A DNA stretch of 64,000 nucleotides from Hymenobacter baengnokdamensis (GTDB taxonomy: Bacteria > Bacteroidota > Bacteroidia > Cytophagales > Hymenobacteraceae): positions 1,736,001 through 1,800,000 of the forward strand of contig NZ_CP044285.1 of the NCBI RefSeq assembly GCF_008728635.1, in the 5' to 3' direction. The position numbers and the translations under genes were made by a program. Under the pieces are notes generated by a model that searched no databases, was not told the DNA's origin, and saw nothing but the letters and a program-made list of their open reading frames with translations. Shown piece after piece: positions 27,301 to 36,979 of this stretch. The stretch's first letter is position 1. Each line of letters starts with the position of its first letter.

Positions 27301-27711
27301 AAGAATGATATGCTTATCGGTATGGACGGGGAGTTTAATTGCCGTCGTTGGCAAGGTGGACCAGCACTACTGAATCAGCGAGTTTGTAAGCTGGTGCCAA
27401 TAGTAAATAAAATTGATGATTCTTTCTTATTTCATTTTATTGCAGGCCACCTCAAAAAGATTGAAGCTAAGACAGGTGCAACCACTGTTAAGCATATCTC
27501 TTCTTATCAAATTCTTGATATCGAATTTGCGTGCCCTAAGATTGAAGAACAAATCAAAATTGGCTATGTCTTAGATTTAGAGGAACAACTAATTCAGCAG
27601 CAAACTATGCGACTTGATAAGCTTCGCCGCATTAAAACAGGACTCAAGCAAGACCTTCTAATTGGTCGTGTTCTAACGAGCAACCTTAATTCTGTTTTCT
27701 CTGAAGCTTAA
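24346..27711 (+). CDS. Type I restriction-modification HsdM-HsdS fusion
   Basis: 1121 residues. The N-terminal ~500 residues are an HsdM N6-adenine methyltransferase, with the HsdM N-terminal domain ([16 protein letters not shown]...), SAM motif [12 protein letters not shown] (about 209-219) and the catalytic LANPPF (about 291-296). A long helical linker (about 560-900) leads to a single HsdS target-recognition domain (about 917-1100, starting [12 protein letters not shown] and ending [16 protein letters not shown]). Two such half-S units would dimerise to read a bipartite, probably symmetric site. GC falls abruptly at about base 26940, so the recognition domain looks exchanged. HsdR follows after 15 bases. 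Confidence 0.88.
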   Translation: MPTAKISLAQLERFLYRAADDLRSNMDASEFKEFIFGMLFLKRLSDEFDQQRAAIRAKHSHLSPEELTEYLEDEAAYGDTFFVPPAARWENLKDLKTGVGQKLNEAIAALEKANPQLDKVLEGNIDFNATRGKGQARISDGTWVSLLTHFSKIRLTNDNFEFPDLLGAAYEYLIKEFADSAGKKAGEFYTPAQVVGLMVRLAAPQPGMSVYDPTVGSGGMLIQSRQYIEEQGHNPRSLRLFGQEKNGTVWSICVMNMLLHDVRDANIENGDTIQNPLLLDGQGRLQQFDRILANPPFSQTYSLEGMQFKSRFQHFTPETGKKADLMFVQHMLASMSPTGMVATVMPHGVLFRGAAERNIRKELLARRQLHAIIALPPGLFYSTTIEACILILGQHNKPEDRLDQVLFINADAEYREGKAQNFLRPEDVEKIVTVFANHQEVFNYSRWVTLQEIEENDYNLNIRSYVDNTPLPEPEDVRAHLLGGLPAPEVDALRPRAEVFKANINAFVQPRPEDPAYLDFTPTLVTRPQLRATLDADPGLVATLTQQLSEVESWWEEARNDFASLERQPQRLAPIRQHLLNSLSHHLAPARILTSFQLAGVFANWWQGIRYDLKTITAAGWSPSLIPASYIEEEFFQAEKAHLAILADELATAQTTLDELLGNSGYELSEDEELTVKSVRDYLTEQLRDFATSTKDPKALAIKTILLNLKQTEARIKLLRDQATAQRLDLDELIQLKLYGFDAVTTEAELVISQQHRQGLRQVLLALFTQHNVAGTTFEDKLKAATKRGADAAKAATPLKKDLVKTDEVIAFTTKLLTTAASRLAGIGGPITEAQAQELILRKHHHFINRELTRYLQAERRALLAGLEKLWDKYGVSLNSIEARNKQLELEISNALITLNFLGDTYEHLRNRESDEFKDSHIGRIPADWDVKKLSQVCGILNGFAFDSKLFTQGEGMPLIRIRDLDSLTTTEKYAGNYKPQYVVNKNDMLIGMDGEFNCRRWQGGPALLNQRVCKLVPIVNKIDDSFLFHFIAGHLKKIEAKTGATTVKHISSYQILDIEFACPKIEEQIKIGYVLDLEEQLIQQQTMRLDKLRRIKTGLKQDLLIGRVLTSNLNSVFSEA

Positions 27712-27726
27712 GCTCCTGCCGCCGCC

Positions 27727-30700
27727 ATGCCCGCCGTTCCTAACCCTACCCACAAATTTGATGAGCGCCACCACGTCGAGCTACCCTTGCTCCGGCACCT
27801 AGCCAGCATCGGCTACACGGTCATTGACCTTGATGTTAACATTGGGAACGACTACGCTGCTACCGGCCGCAACGCCGACTTTCGGCAAACCCACCTGCCT
27901 GGCGTCCTGCGCGACAGCATTCAGGACCTCAACCCCTGGCTTGCCCCCGACCAGCTCGACCAGGTAATCAGCGAACTGCTGCGCTTCCCCTCAGCCAGCC
28001 TCATCCAAAATAACCAAACTGCCCAGCAGCGTTTACTCGACGGTATCGTGGTCAGCGAAAACCGCCAGACTGGGGCCAAAAGCCCCACCGTCCGCCTTCT
28101 CGACTTCGATGGCCTCGACTACGGCCACGACCGCCGTGGCCTCAACCAGTTCCACGCTGTTTGTCAGTTTAAGGTCCGCGTCCCCGGTTCCGCCACCGCC
28201 GAGCATATTCGCCCTGACATTGTCTTGTTCGTCAACGGCCTAGCCCTAGTCGTTATCGAATGCAAGTCGCCCAAAGTGCAGGAGCCGATTGATGACGCCA
28301 TCAAGCAGATGCTCCGCTACGCCGGCCAGCGCGGCTACCAGGGCGAAGGCAACCCCGACCTGTTTCTGTTCAACCTGCTGATTGTCGCTACCTGCCGCAC
28401 CGAGGCCGTATTTGGTACCATCACTACCAGCCTGCGCAAGCACTTTCACGGCTGGACCGACCCATACCCCGTAGCGCTCGATGACGTGCCCCACGAAGGA
28501 GTAGCCGGCCCCCCCAACCAGCAGGAGCGCCTAACGCATGGCCTACTCATGCCCGCTCACCTACTGCGCATCCTGCGCTCATTTAGCATATACCAGACCG
28601 ACGACCGGGGCCAGATGGTCAAGGTAGTGGCCCGCTATCAGCAGTACCGCGCCGTGCAGGAAACCATCAAGCGCCTCCGCACCGGCAACACTTCCGCCCA
28701 GCGCGGCGGCCTCATCTGGCACACCCAGGGCTCCGGCAAGTCGCTCACCATGATGTTCCTGGTCCGCGAGCTATACCGCCAGGAGGCCGCCCTACGTGGC
28801 CACAAAATTGTCTTTGTTACCGACCGCACCGACCTCGAAGACCAGCTGCACGGTACCAGCACCGTCCTCGGCTACCCCGTCGAGGTGGCCAACAGCGTGC
28901 GCGAGTTGCAGGAAATGCTGACAGTCTCTTCTTCCGACGTGGTCATGGCCATGATTCAGAAGTTTCAGGAGACCGAGCAGCAAGCCATTTTCCCCATCCT
29001 CAACACCGATTCTCACATCCTTATCCTCACCGATGAGGCTCACCGTTCCCAGTTCAAAAGCCTCGGTGCCAACCTCGACCGCGCTCTACCCAATGCCACA
29101 TGGGTAGGCTTCACCGGCACCCCCACCGAAAAAACTGACCACAAGTACCAGCACTACATCGACAAGTATACCATGCGCCAGTCCATATTGGACGGCACTA
29201 CCCTGCGCATCGTGTACGAGGGCCGCACTCACGAAGCCCAGCTCACCGACCAGGCCGCTGCCGAAGGCAAGTTTGCCGATGTATTTTCGGAATATGAGCT
29301 AGGAGAGAAGCTGCACATCCTTGGCTATGCCACCCGCCAAGCCTACCTCGAGGCGATTCCCGTCATCCGAGCCAAAGCCCGCGACATGCTGCGCCATTTC
29401 GCCACGCAGGTTCTGCCCAGCGGCTTCAAAGGCCAGCTAGTAGCCACCTCTCGCGAGGCCGCCATCCGCTACTACGAGGCCATTCAAGAAGAGCTGCCCA
29501 TTCTCGTGGCCGAATTGGAAGCCGATAACCCTACGAATGTCCCCCTCGACCGGCTGCGTGCCCTGCGAGCCGCCGTTGTCATCTCTGCTGGCGACCACAA
29601 CGAGCCGCCTCGCATCAAGGCCCACACTGCCAAGGCTCCACAAAAAGCCGCAGTAGCTGGTTTCAAGAAGCCATTTCCCGACTCAGGAGCCAACCCCGAC
29701 CCGGAGGCCGATGCTAATATTGGCCTGCTCATCGTCAATAACATGCTCCTCACCGGCTTCGACGCGCCCATCGAGCAAGTTCTTTACCTCGACCGCGTCA
29801 TCAAAGCCCACAACCTGCTGCAAACCATCGCCCGCGTCAACCGGGTCCACAGCGCCGATAAAGTCAACGGCTTCATCGTGGATTACGTTGGCCTGGGTCA
29901 CCACCTCAACGATGCCCTCGAAACCTACGATGAGCGCGAAAAGCAGGACATTATTGAAAATCTCAGCACCCTCGACCAAGAGTTAGCTGACCTCAAAATA
30001 GCCCATCAAGAGGTGCTTGACCTCCTCGACCACGCCGGCCTAACCGACCTCACTGACCTCGACGCTTTCTACGACCTCTTCTATGATGAAGACCTGCGTT
30101 TTGAGTTCACCACTGCTTTCCAAAAGTTCAGCAGTGCCCTTAATGCGCTGTACCCACACAAAGAAGCTCTCGACTACAAGCCAGCTTTCGAGGAGTTAGC
30201 CGCCATCAACGTCATGGCCGGCCGCCACTTCCAAGACCAGCGCATGAGCCTGCGCGGTATCCCCGAAAAGCTTCGCGCCATTGTCGACGAATACCTCACC
30301 TCACTAGGAGTAACTACCAAAGTAGAACCCCTCAGTATCACCGACGAGGGATTTGAACAGCAGTTTGCGCAACTCAGAACTACCAAGGCAAAAGCCGCCG
30401 GTATTGAGCATGCCATCCGCCACCATATCGATATCAGCCTCAGCGAAGACCCCGTATTGTACGCCTCCTTTGCCGAAGCCCTAAACCAGATTCTCCAGGC
30501 TAACGCTGACAATTGGGAAGAAATCTACCGCCTGCTTGAAGCGCTGCGCAACAAAATCAAGAACAAAGACCAGGAGCCGACCTACGGCCTGCGCCCTCGT
30601 TCCGAAATGCCCACCTTCCGCATCCTGCGCTCCGAACTAATAGGAGCCGGCGCTGATGCCCCCACCGAAGACCAGATTAGCGGCCTCGTCACACTCACTC

Positions 30701-30918
30701 AGCAGCTCGTACATCACTTTCGCACCGAGCTAAGCCTCTCCGTTTTTTGGGATAATATTCCCGCGCAAAATCGCTTACGCACCGAGTTGACCGATACCAT
30801 TATTTCCGCTGAGCACCGCGCCACCTTCCCCAACGCTTTTGCTCAGCGCAAGGAAATCACTACTCGCCTCCTAGAGTATGCCCGCCTCAACCCCGATGCA
30901 ATCCGCTCCGACGCCTAA
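27727..30918 (+). CDS. hsdR: Type I restriction endonuclease subunit R
   Basis: 1063 residues, full length. The N-terminal PD-(D/E)xK nuclease has RPDIVLFV...VVIECKSP (Asp near 163, ECK near 178-180). The SF2 translocase has Walker A TQGSGKSLT (about 333-341), DEAH-type motif II LTDEAHRSQF (about 434-443) and motif VI-like QTIARVNRV (about 699-707). The C-terminal helical part binds the methyltransferase. It cuts DNA far from unmethylated sites recognised by the fused HsdM-S. It overlaps the metallopeptidase gene, so the three genes form one operon. Confidence 0.93.
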   Translation: MPAVPNPTHKFDERHHVELPLLRHLASIGYTVIDLDVNIGNDYAATGRNADFRQTHLPGVLRDSIQDLNPWLAPDQLDQVISELLRFPSASLIQNNQTAQQRLLDGIVVSENRQTGAKSPTVRLLDFDGLDYGHDRRGLNQFHAVCQFKVRVPGSATAEHIRPDIVLFVNGLALVVIECKSPKVQEPIDDAIKQMLRYAGQRGYQGEGNPDLFLFNLLIVATCRTEAVFGTITTSLRKHFHGWTDPYPVALDDVPHEGVAGPPNQQERLTHGLLMPAHLLRILRSFSIYQTDDRGQMVKVVARYQQYRAVQETIKRLRTGNTSAQRGGLIWHTQGSGKSLTMMFLVRELYRQEAALRGHKIVFVTDRTDLEDQLHGTSTVLGYPVEVANSVRELQEMLTVSSSDVVMAMIQKFQETEQQAIFPILNTDSHILILTDEAHRSQFKSLGANLDRALPNATWVGFTGTPTEKTDHKYQHYIDKYTMRQSILDGTTLRIVYEGRTHEAQLTDQAAAEGKFADVFSEYELGEKLHILGYATRQAYLEAIPVIRAKARDMLRHFATQVLPSGFKGQLVATSREAAIRYYEAIQEELPILVAELEADNPTNVPLDRLRALRAAVVISAGDHNEPPRIKAHTAKAPQKAAVAGFKKPFPDSGANPDPEADANIGLLIVNNMLLTGFDAPIEQVLYLDRVIKAHNLLQTIARVNRVHSADKVNGFIVDYVGLGHHLNDALETYDEREKQDIIENLSTLDQELADLKIAHQEVLDLLDHAGLTDLTDLDAFYDLFYDEDLRFEFTTAFQKFSSALNALYPHKEALDYKPAFEELAAINVMAGRHFQDQRMSLRGIPEKLRAIVDEYLTSLGVTTKVEPLSITDEGFEQQFAQLRTTKAKAAGIEHAIRHHIDISLSEDPVLYASFAEALNQILQANADNWEEIYRLLEALRNKIKNKDQEPTYGLRPRSEMPTFRILRSELIGAGADAPTEDQISGLVTLTQQLVHHFRTELSLSVFWDNIPAQNRLRTELTDTIISAEHRATFPNAFAQRKEITTRLLEYARLNPDAIRSDA

Positions 30919-31603
30919 CTTCGGGGTGATGGCCCCCTTCGAATACGACGTTGTTTTTTCGTCGCGCCGTCGCACCCTCGGCCTCACCGTCGAGCGCGAC
31001 CGTCGCTTAGTAGTCCATGCGCCCACCGGCACCACCCCCGAGCAGATAAACCAAGTTCTAGCGCAGAAAAAGCATTGGCTGCGTGCCAAGCTCGCCCACC
31101 CGCAGAAGTATCCCGAAGCTGCTGTAGTAAGCACTTATGTAGCAGGTTCTTCCATTCTGTACCTAGGCCGCCGTCACAAGTTGCAGGTATCCGATGCCGC
31201 CGCCCCCGGCCTGCACTTCGATGCCCGCCATTTCCAGTTGAGCACCGCCGACTTACCCCGTGCTGGTGGCCTGGTCATGCGCTGGCTTCAGGAGCGCGCC
31301 CGTGTCTTTATCACACCCCGCGTAGCCCGGTTTGCAGCCTCCCTCGGCGTCCAATACGAGCAAATATTAATCTCTGACCTGCGCTACCGTTGGGGCTCCT
31401 GCACCCCCAACGCCAACCTGAACTTCAACTGGCGCCTTATCCAGGCCCCCGTATCCGTCCTTGATTACGTCATCGTTCACGAACTGGCTCACCTACTAGA
31501 ATTCAACCATTCTCCCCAGTTCTGGAACATCGTTGCCGTCCAGTTGCCCCACTACCAAAAAGCCAAAGACTGGCTAAAGGAGCACGGTAATTCCTTGGAA
31601 TAA
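30896..31603 (+). CDS. YgjP/SprT-like zinc metallopeptidase (M48-like)
   Basis: 235 residues from the ATG at 30896, with a second ATG six codons upstream at 30878; both overlap the hsdR 3' end. The zinc motif is HELAHLLEFNHSPQFW (HExxH near 197-201, with the family-typical downstream His and F-W). Proteins of this YgjP-like (DUF45) family are often encoded directly behind Type I R-M genes, and their job there is not known. Operon position supports a functional link with HsdR and HsdM-S. Confidence 0.82.
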   Translation: MQSAPTPNFGVMAPFEYDVVFSSRRRTLGLTVERDRRLVVHAPTGTTPEQINQVLAQKKHWLRAKLAHPQKYPEAAVVSTYVAGSSILYLGRRHKLQVSDAAAPGLHFDARHFQLSTADLPRAGGLVMRWLQERARVFITPRVARFAASLGVQYEQILISDLRYRWGSCTPNANLNFNWRLIQAPVSVLDYVIVHELAHLLEFNHSPQFWNIVAVQLPHYQKAKDWLKEHGNSLE

Positions 31604-31708
31604 GGATGGTAATGTAGGAATTTGACTTGAAGTATTATTGCGCAAAACCCGCGCTTTTAATCTGCAAGTAATTAGTAATGCTTGGTAGCTTTTGCTTACT
31701 CGTTAAGA

Positions 31709-32887
31709 TTAAAAGCGTAACATTTTTCTCAGAAAAAGCGCGATTGCAGAGCTTGATATAGCAAAGCCTATAATTTGTAAAGCCATAACGAGTGCTTTTG
31801 CTCCAATCTTGGCTGGGTATATATCCCCGTAGCCAATTGTCAACATAGTTGTGTTATTAAATGTCACAAACGTAGCAAATCTTTCTAGCCAGCAAAGTTC
31901 GTGTAAAGATGGAACTCCAGCAGGACTTGCAAAATCACATGGCATTGAACAAAATATAAGAGCGAAAAGGAAATTTACACACATAAATAATGAAAATAAT
32001 CTCCAGGGTTTTTCTCCGTATCCCGTGAGATATTTATAAAGTATGTTTAGGAATTTTTTATTTACTAACTTTTCTTTGTAATAATCCTCAAGCATTAATC
32101 CAAAACTAGAAAAATATCCAGCATTTTTTGCAACAATTATCTGTTGCAATGCCATATTTAAGTAATACTCTCTGTATTTAAGTCTGTAATTTATACTTAT
32201 AGAAGCAAATGCCGTTTTGAACACATTTACAAAGTGAATAAAATAGATAGGTGATGAAGATTTCAAGCTTTCAAAGTCGATGACCCTATTTCTATGAATT
32301 TGTTTTAAATAAGATAGTTCATAAAACTTAAATCCAACGCTCAGATATTTTAAATATTCATAATGAGCTTTGTACCACAAAACTATATTTTCAATAATGA
32401 CTGGAAAATTAATTTCTTGTTTAATTATTCTATCTATTTTATCTCTCATGTTTTCTTCTAGCTTGGTTATGATTCGTTCATTTTCATCACTGCTAAAATG
32501 AGCTTCTCCAACTAATGAAATCAGGGGTGTAATGTATATTTCAATATCAGAATCAATGTCGTAGCCATTGTCTTCTTGAATAACTTTAAAGCATAATTCA
32601 AATGTTTCTTCTATTTCCTTTTTGCTGGATTCTAAATTGGTTTTAGTATCAAATAGAAATTGAATACGATAATTAAGCTCTTTAGAATTTTCGCTTATTG
32701 AAGTACTCGTTGAAATTAAGCTTAGTAGATTATTGCCTGATTTGTGATTTACATATGCCTCGTAAGTGATACCCACTAAAGATTTAATTGGCGTTCTGCT
32801 TACCAATGGGCTGAAATCTGTTCTTTTTCGATTCATAAAGTATAATTTATCTTTTATGTTTGAGAAAAATAGCTTAGCTAGAGACAT
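31709..32887 (-). CDS. Two-helix potassium-channel-like protein with large N-terminal domain
   Basis: 392 residues, very AT-rich. The C-terminal ~100 residues form an ion-channel pore: helix 1 (about 292-312, LFSLFMCVNFLFALIF), a pore helix, the selectivity filter TIGYGD (about 350-355) and helix 2 (LVMALQIIGFAISSSAIALF). The N-terminal ~280 residues are cytosolic, mostly helical, and match no family I know. The gene is divergent from the DUF6615-like nuclease gene (21 bases apart). A gated channel in a defence island suggests membrane depolarisation as an effector, which is inference. Confidence 0.75.
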   Translation of the reverse strand: MSLAKLFFSNIKDKLYFMNRKRTDFSPLVSRTPIKSLVGITYEAYVNHKSGNNLLSLISTSTSISENSKELNYRIQFLFDTKTNLESSKKEIEETFELCFKVIQEDNGYDIDSDIEIYITPLISLVGEAHFSSDENERIITKLEENMRDKIDRIIKQEINFPVIIENIVLWYKAHYEYLKYLSVGFKFYELSYLKQIHRNRVIDFESLKSSSPIYFIHFVNVFKTAFASISINYRLKYREYYLNMALQQIIVAKNAGYFSSFGLMLEDYYKEKLVNKKFLNILYKYLTGYGEKPWRLFSLFMCVNFLFALIFCSMPCDFASPAGVPSLHELCWLERFATFVTFNNTTMLTIGYGDIYPAKIGAKALVMALQIIGFAISSSAIALFLRKMLRF

Positions 32888-32908
32888 TTTTTAATAAATA
32901 AAAAGAAT

Positions 32909-33784
32909 ATGATAGGTTTGCTATGTTCTGCATTCAGTAAGGCTTCTGTTGCTACCTGGAATCGAATTCAAGAAGGTCATAGTATTTCTTATCTTTTCGG
33001 GGAGGAAACACTAACTGATTTGCTTATTCGTGATTTGCTGCGGTTAAGGTTGTCAGGGTTTAAGATGGAGGCATTTAGTAAACCTGTAGAAGGTAGAAAC
33101 GGAGCAGATTGGGAATGGTGGTTTCGAGGAAAATCAGGCAAGTGGCTGGGCTTAAGAGTGCAAGCCAAAGTCATAGATGAATCATGTAAAGGATTTAAGC
33201 ATTTGCACCATTCTTATGTCAGTAAGACTAAAGCAGTAGGAATGGCTTTGAAAGATGTTTACCAGTGTGATAGATTAATTGATATGGCAAATAACGAAGA
33301 TGTAAAGCGTCCTAGGGTGCCACTTTACTGTCTATATTCATACTGGAATTCTTTGCCATCTTCTGCATCTGGTCGTATTAAAATGTGGTCTCCATACTAC
33401 AACGATATCGATTTTGGATGCTCTATAGTGGCGGCACAACATGTTCAAAAATTACGAATTAAAACATCTACAGGTTTGAGGCTAAAACGAAGTATTTCAG
33501 ATACTCTACCATTATCCTATCCACTTTCTTCTCTTGTATGCTTTCCGTTCTGTATTGATGATGATGATTCTATAACTGAGCGAATGTTGTATATTTTAAG
33601 ATTTATAGGGGCTGTTGAGGGTGATGGAGAGCGCTATCTGGTTAATTCACCTCCTAATTACATTTTGAGGCTATTAAATCGCCCAATCGAATCTAGGTTA
33701 GATAGAAATGAACAGGGGGTGGATTATAATATCGAATTGCCAAACGATTTAAGTGGGGTATTTGCAATCAGTCAGCTCCAATAA
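32909..33784 (+). CDS. DUF6615-like PD-(D/E)xK nuclease candidate
   Basis: 291 residues, AT-rich. The conserved core reads GEETLTDLLIRDLL (about 31-44), EGRNGADWEWWF (Glu61 and Asp68) and GLRVQAK (QAK at 85-87), matching the DUF6615 pattern. An E-x-D-QxK layout fits a restriction-endonuclease-like fold, but no activity is proved. It starts 21 bases from the divergent channel gene, so a shared control region is likely. A TAGGTTTG promoter-like motif at 32913-32920 overlaps the assumed start, so the true start may differ. Confidence 0.7.
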   Translation: MIGLLCSAFSKASVATWNRIQEGHSISYLFGEETLTDLLIRDLLRLRLSGFKMEAFSKPVEGRNGADWEWWFRGKSGKWLGLRVQAKVIDESCKGFKHLHHSYVSKTKAVGMALKDVYQCDRLIDMANNEDVKRPRVPLYCLYSYWNSLPSSASGRIKMWSPYYNDIDFGCSIVAAQHVQKLRIKTSTGLRLKRSISDTLPLSYPLSSLVCFPFCIDDDDSITERMLYILRFIGAVEGDGERYLVNSPPNYILRLLNRPIESRLDRNEQGVDYNIELPNDLSGVFAISQLQ

Positions 33785-33808
33785 TAAGTCTAGACTTGTT
33801 TCGCCGTC

Positions 33809-34762
33809 TCATTTCCTTTGTGCCGCCAAATTCTCTACTCGCGGCCACCATGCCCGCACCTTCGGTAGCCGCAACTGCTGCCCATTGAAGCGCTGCACCC
33901 CGTAATCGTGCCCGCCCAACTCGCCGAAGCCCTCCGCCACCCGTACCCGGTAGTCCCCATCAATCCAAAACAGATGCCGGTCAAACGCCCGGTGCAGGTT
34001 TGGGCACAGCGCAAGTCCATTACCGATGCTATCGTCGTGGCTCACCGCCCAGGGTATGATGTGGCAGGCATCGAGTAGGGGAGCCGCCCCTGTCGTGCTC
34101 ACCAGTTGCAAGCCTGACACCGCGCAGGTTGTCTGATAAGCTTTCATCACCCCGCGGCTAAACCCTGCGCTCCGCACCAGCACCTCTTCCTCATCTGCCA
34201 CGTCTACGCGCCGATACACGGCCGCCGGCTCCTCCAGCATCTGCCTCCCCAGCTCATCCAGCTTTTCCTGCCCCGCCCGCGGCCGGAAGTAGTGCCGCGT
34301 CAGCGGGAAGTAGCGCGTCAGCAGCGCCTGCCTAATCTCCTCCCGCGCCACGGGCTGCTGCACCAACTCCCACAGCGCCGCATCCAGCGAAGCGTAGGCA
34401 ATCACCTCCCGCAAGTGCCCAAAGCTGCGCACCGACTTCGACGAAGTCAACACCAACTCCTTCCCTGGCCAGGCGTGCAAATGCCAGAAGCCACTACTCT
34501 GCAAGTGAAAAAACGGCAGCTGAAACGGACAAGCCGCGTACACCGGCCCCGGACTCAGCAGCTGGCAGTACGCCTTAAAAGCCGCAATCAGCTCCGGCGT
34601 AATCGCAATCCGGTTGTCTTGAATCAGCCCTCCCTCTACCCCTTCCAGTACCGCCAGCAACAGCGCCGGCTTGTAGGGCGACTCTACTTTTACCCCGTCA
34701 ACCTTCTCCGAATCTACTCTTAGCTTAACAAGTCGTTTCCGATACGAAGAGAGATAATCCAT
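33809..34762 (-). CDS. HNH restriction endonuclease (intact copy)
   Basis: 317 residues. An N-terminal domain with KPALLLAVLEGVEGGLI (about 31-47) is shared with other HNH restriction endonucleases. The C-terminal HNH fold contains CAVSGL, DACHIIPWA (about 232-240), NGLALCPNLHRAFDRHLF with the N and H metal-binding residues, and a closing WIDGDYRVRV strand. No methyltransferase gene lies next to it, so it may target modified DNA or depend on a distant partner. A near-identical, frameshifted copy lies at 45782-46731. Confidence 0.82.
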   Translation of the reverse strand: MDYLSSYRKRLVKLRVDSEKVDGVKVESPYKPALLLAVLEGVEGGLIQDNRIAITPELIAAFKAYCQLLSPGPVYAACPFQLPFFHLQSSGFWHLHAWPGKELVLTSSKSVRSFGHLREVIAYASLDAALWELVQQPVAREEIRQALLTRYFPLTRHYFRPRAGQEKLDELGRQMLEEPAAVYRRVDVADEEEVLVRSAGFSRGVMKAYQTTCAVSGLQLVSTTGAAPLLDACHIIPWAVSHDDSIGNGLALCPNLHRAFDRHLFWIDGDYRVRVAEGFGELGGHDYGVQRFNGQQLRLPKVRAWWPRVENLAAQRK

Positions 34763-34929
34763 AAGGAACAGGCCGCGCTACTGAATAAGCCCCGCAAGTA
34801 TAGCCGCTACTTCCTATACAATCTTCTTACTGAACGGTATCTGTCTGTGCGTCATACAGTAGGTGTTGAACGGAAATTTACTACCCCTAAACATAAAACA
34901 AGCGAACCATCTGGCCTGCTCGTTTCGGA

Positions 34930-35619
34930 TTATAGAAAGCTTAGTTGCCCAGGGTCGTCTTTTCCCTTAATTACGCTAGGTTTCGGCGTTGAACGTTTCC
35001 TAGGAGGCTTAGCTGGTTTAATAATATCTGCTTTTAGCAAATCAACAGGTGGTGCTACAGTAGACACTTTCAGATGCGGATGCTTCTTTTCAATGTAAAG
35101 TTTCACCAAAGAAGCATGTGAAATCGGGGACTTGAGATTAGTTATATCGTCATTGGTATCATAGTCCAGCAATACTACATCACCTGTCTCAGCCATATGG
35201 GTGAGTCTTTCTATGATGTCTGCAACCTTATTTTCTAGCATCCAAGCGTATGTACGCAAATAAATTTTTTCACGAGCTGTGCCGTAGTCAAGCAGTTCTG
35301 TTCCATAAACTCCTTTACGGTGTCCAAGAGGCTTACCAAATTTTCGCACTGTACGCTTAATGCCCTTCATGGCTTCGTTTGTGAACTTAGAGAAGTCGAC
35401 GTCCTCTCCTTCAAAAACTTTCAACCCCTGCCACACTCCCTCAACGGAAGCAGAAAAAATAGATTCTGAGTATGGAACCGGAATACCACCATGTGGATAG
35501 AATGGACTAACCTGAACCCATGGTTCTTCGCCTCGCGATGTTACATCAATAATGACAGAATTCGGATGTTTGGCGCGAATGGTTGCTAGAGACTTGCGCT
35601 TGCTTTCAACGTAAATCAT
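34930..35619 (-). CDS. NADAR-family antitoxin candidate for DarT
   Basis: 229 residues. The central region SASVEGVWQGLKVFEG (about 56-71), followed by KGIKRTVRKFGKPLGHRKG (about 86-104), resembles the core of NADAR proteins associated with DarT1 toxins, which remove ADP-ribose from guanine bases. The C-terminal ~60 residues are basic and Pro-rich. The start overlaps the stop of the upstream DarT-like gene by 4 bases, the usual toxin-antitoxin coupling. No macrodomain DarG is present. Assignment is from motif resemblance plus context. Confidence 0.65.
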   Translation of the reverse strand: MIYVESKRKSLATIRAKHPNSVIIDVTSRGEEPWVQVSPFYPHGGIPVPYSESIFSASVEGVWQGLKVFEGEDVDFSKFTNEAMKGIKRTVRKFGKPLGHRKGVYGTELLDYGTAREKIYLRTYAWMLENKVADIIERLTHMAETGDVVLLDYDTNDDITNLKSPISHASLVKLYIEKKHPHLKVSTVAPPVDLLKADIIKPAKPPRKRSTPKPSVIKGKDDPGQLSFL

Positions 35620-36818
35620 ACCGGAAGCTGGTCAAGATTGAGGATGTATTTAGCAGGTAACATTCTATGAATCAATATTTCTGCTTGATAATACGGCTTT
35701 TCTTCATCAGTCAGGTCGAAGTACTTCTTACGAAACACATCGAATTTAAGCTCCATAAATTTCTCCAAGTCACCAGTTGCAGTTACCCCACTTTTGGCAG
35801 CATTCATCAAGCTGAACTTAGTTGGTTGAAGAAGGATTACTGCCGGGTCAATTTCAAGCAATATTGGTGATTTGAGGCGGCCATCTTGCTTGGCAATGTA
35901 CATCATTGGGTGGTCGTGAATAAAGGATAAGCGGACATAATCAGCCAGCCCCTTCCTTGCATCAAGCTGCCATGAGAATTCACTGCCACCGGGGCGTGCA
36001 ATACTAATACTATTCTCTTTGCATGAATACCAAGACAGTAATCCACCAGCTGCACGAATGGAGGCAAGGTTTTCTCGGTCTGTGAAATGGTACAGACGGG
36101 AGATATTATGCTTTTTAAGTACCTGTTGGAATTTAAACCAGTCTTTTTTTTGTGTCTCTACACTAGGAAGTAGCTTTTTAATTAGCCGTTCAGGAGTTGT
36201 TACTAAGCCTCTTTTGGATTTAACCTGCTCTATTTCATATCGCCACTCTCTTTCTTCCTCTACCGTTTTCCAGAATAGACTTTCCGATTCTAATAGTTCT
36301 ATTTCTGTTGCCCAATCAGTATCATCCCAAAAATCTCTTGGTTCTGATTCAGATTCATAAAATGACTCATGGCAGTATAAATCAGGGTCGACAGCTATTT
36401 CCCAAAATAGGTTTTCTGATTCTGATAATTTTATTTCTGTAGCCCAATCAGCACCATCCCAAAAGTCTTCTTTATAGAATAAGGAGCTTATTTTGTTTTT
36501 TTTGGGCTTCTCTTTAGGCTTAGCCACTTCATACTTAGCCAGCAATGGTGGCTCATTTCTTTCTCGTTCGGCGTTTTTATTTATTATAGCTTTGTTTGTT
36601 TTGGACTCCTGCGCACGATTGGCGGCCTGCCTATCTTCTTCGTTTTTCCTCCTTATTAAATGCTCATTCGATTCAACTGCTTTCTTAGCTGCTTTACTCT
36701 GCTCCTTTTCAGCGTGAAGCTGAGCATCTCTCAGTGCTTGTTTCCGTGCTAACGTTAGCTCCGCCTCCTTATTTTCTCCTGTGATATATGCAATCAGACG
36801 GTTTAGGGCTTTAAACAT
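35616..36818 (-). CDS. DarT-family DNA ADP-ribosyltransferase toxin with extended N-terminus
   Basis: 400 residues, about twice a minimal DarT. The C-terminal domain (about 240-400) shows DUF4433/DarT features: RLYHFTDRENLASI (His244), YVRLSFIHDHPM (Arg296) and the putative catalytic Glu in QAEILI (about 380). It would modify bases of single-stranded DNA with NAD+ and block replication. The N-terminal ~230 residues are a Lys/Glu-rich coiled coil followed by an internal duplication (FWDGADWATEIKL at 119 and FWDDTDWATEIEL at 163). Overlap with the NADAR-like gene marks a toxin-antitoxin operon. The upstream IR GTTGAC-N19-GTCAAC (36821-36851) may be an operator. Confidence 0.78.
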   Translation of the reverse strand: MFKALNRLIAYITGENKEAELTLARKQALRDAQLHAEKEQSKAAKKAVESNEHLIRRKNEEDRQAANRAQESKTNKAIINKNAERERNEPPLLAKYEVAKPKEKPKKNKISSLFYKEDFWDGADWATEIKLSESENLFWEIAVDPDLYCHESFYESESEPRDFWDDTDWATEIELLESESLFWKTVEEEREWRYEIEQVKSKRGLVTTPERLIKKLLPSVETQKKDWFKFQQVLKKHNISRLYHFTDRENLASIRAAGGLLSWYSCKENSISIARPGGSEFSWQLDARKGLADYVRLSFIHDHPMMYIAKQDGRLKSPILLEIDPAVILLQPTKFSLMNAAKSGVTATGDLEKFMELKFDVFRKKYFDLTDEEKPYYQAEILIHRMLPAKYILNLDQLPV

Positions 36819-36979
36819 ATGTTGACTATGGTTAGAATTAGGAAAGTCAACCCTTACTAAAGGGAGCGGCTGTGTAAAGTATGAGCTGTTTGTGAAGAAG
36901 TCTAGTAAAAATAGACATTGGCAAAACTTGTCTTCTTCTGTCCAGGCCTAACAAAATCATTCTGAGTGGCTTGCCGGTA

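Noticed and set aside
34930..35619. Considered as DarG macrodomain antitoxin
   Set aside because: No macrodomain motif; the central motif fits NADAR better.
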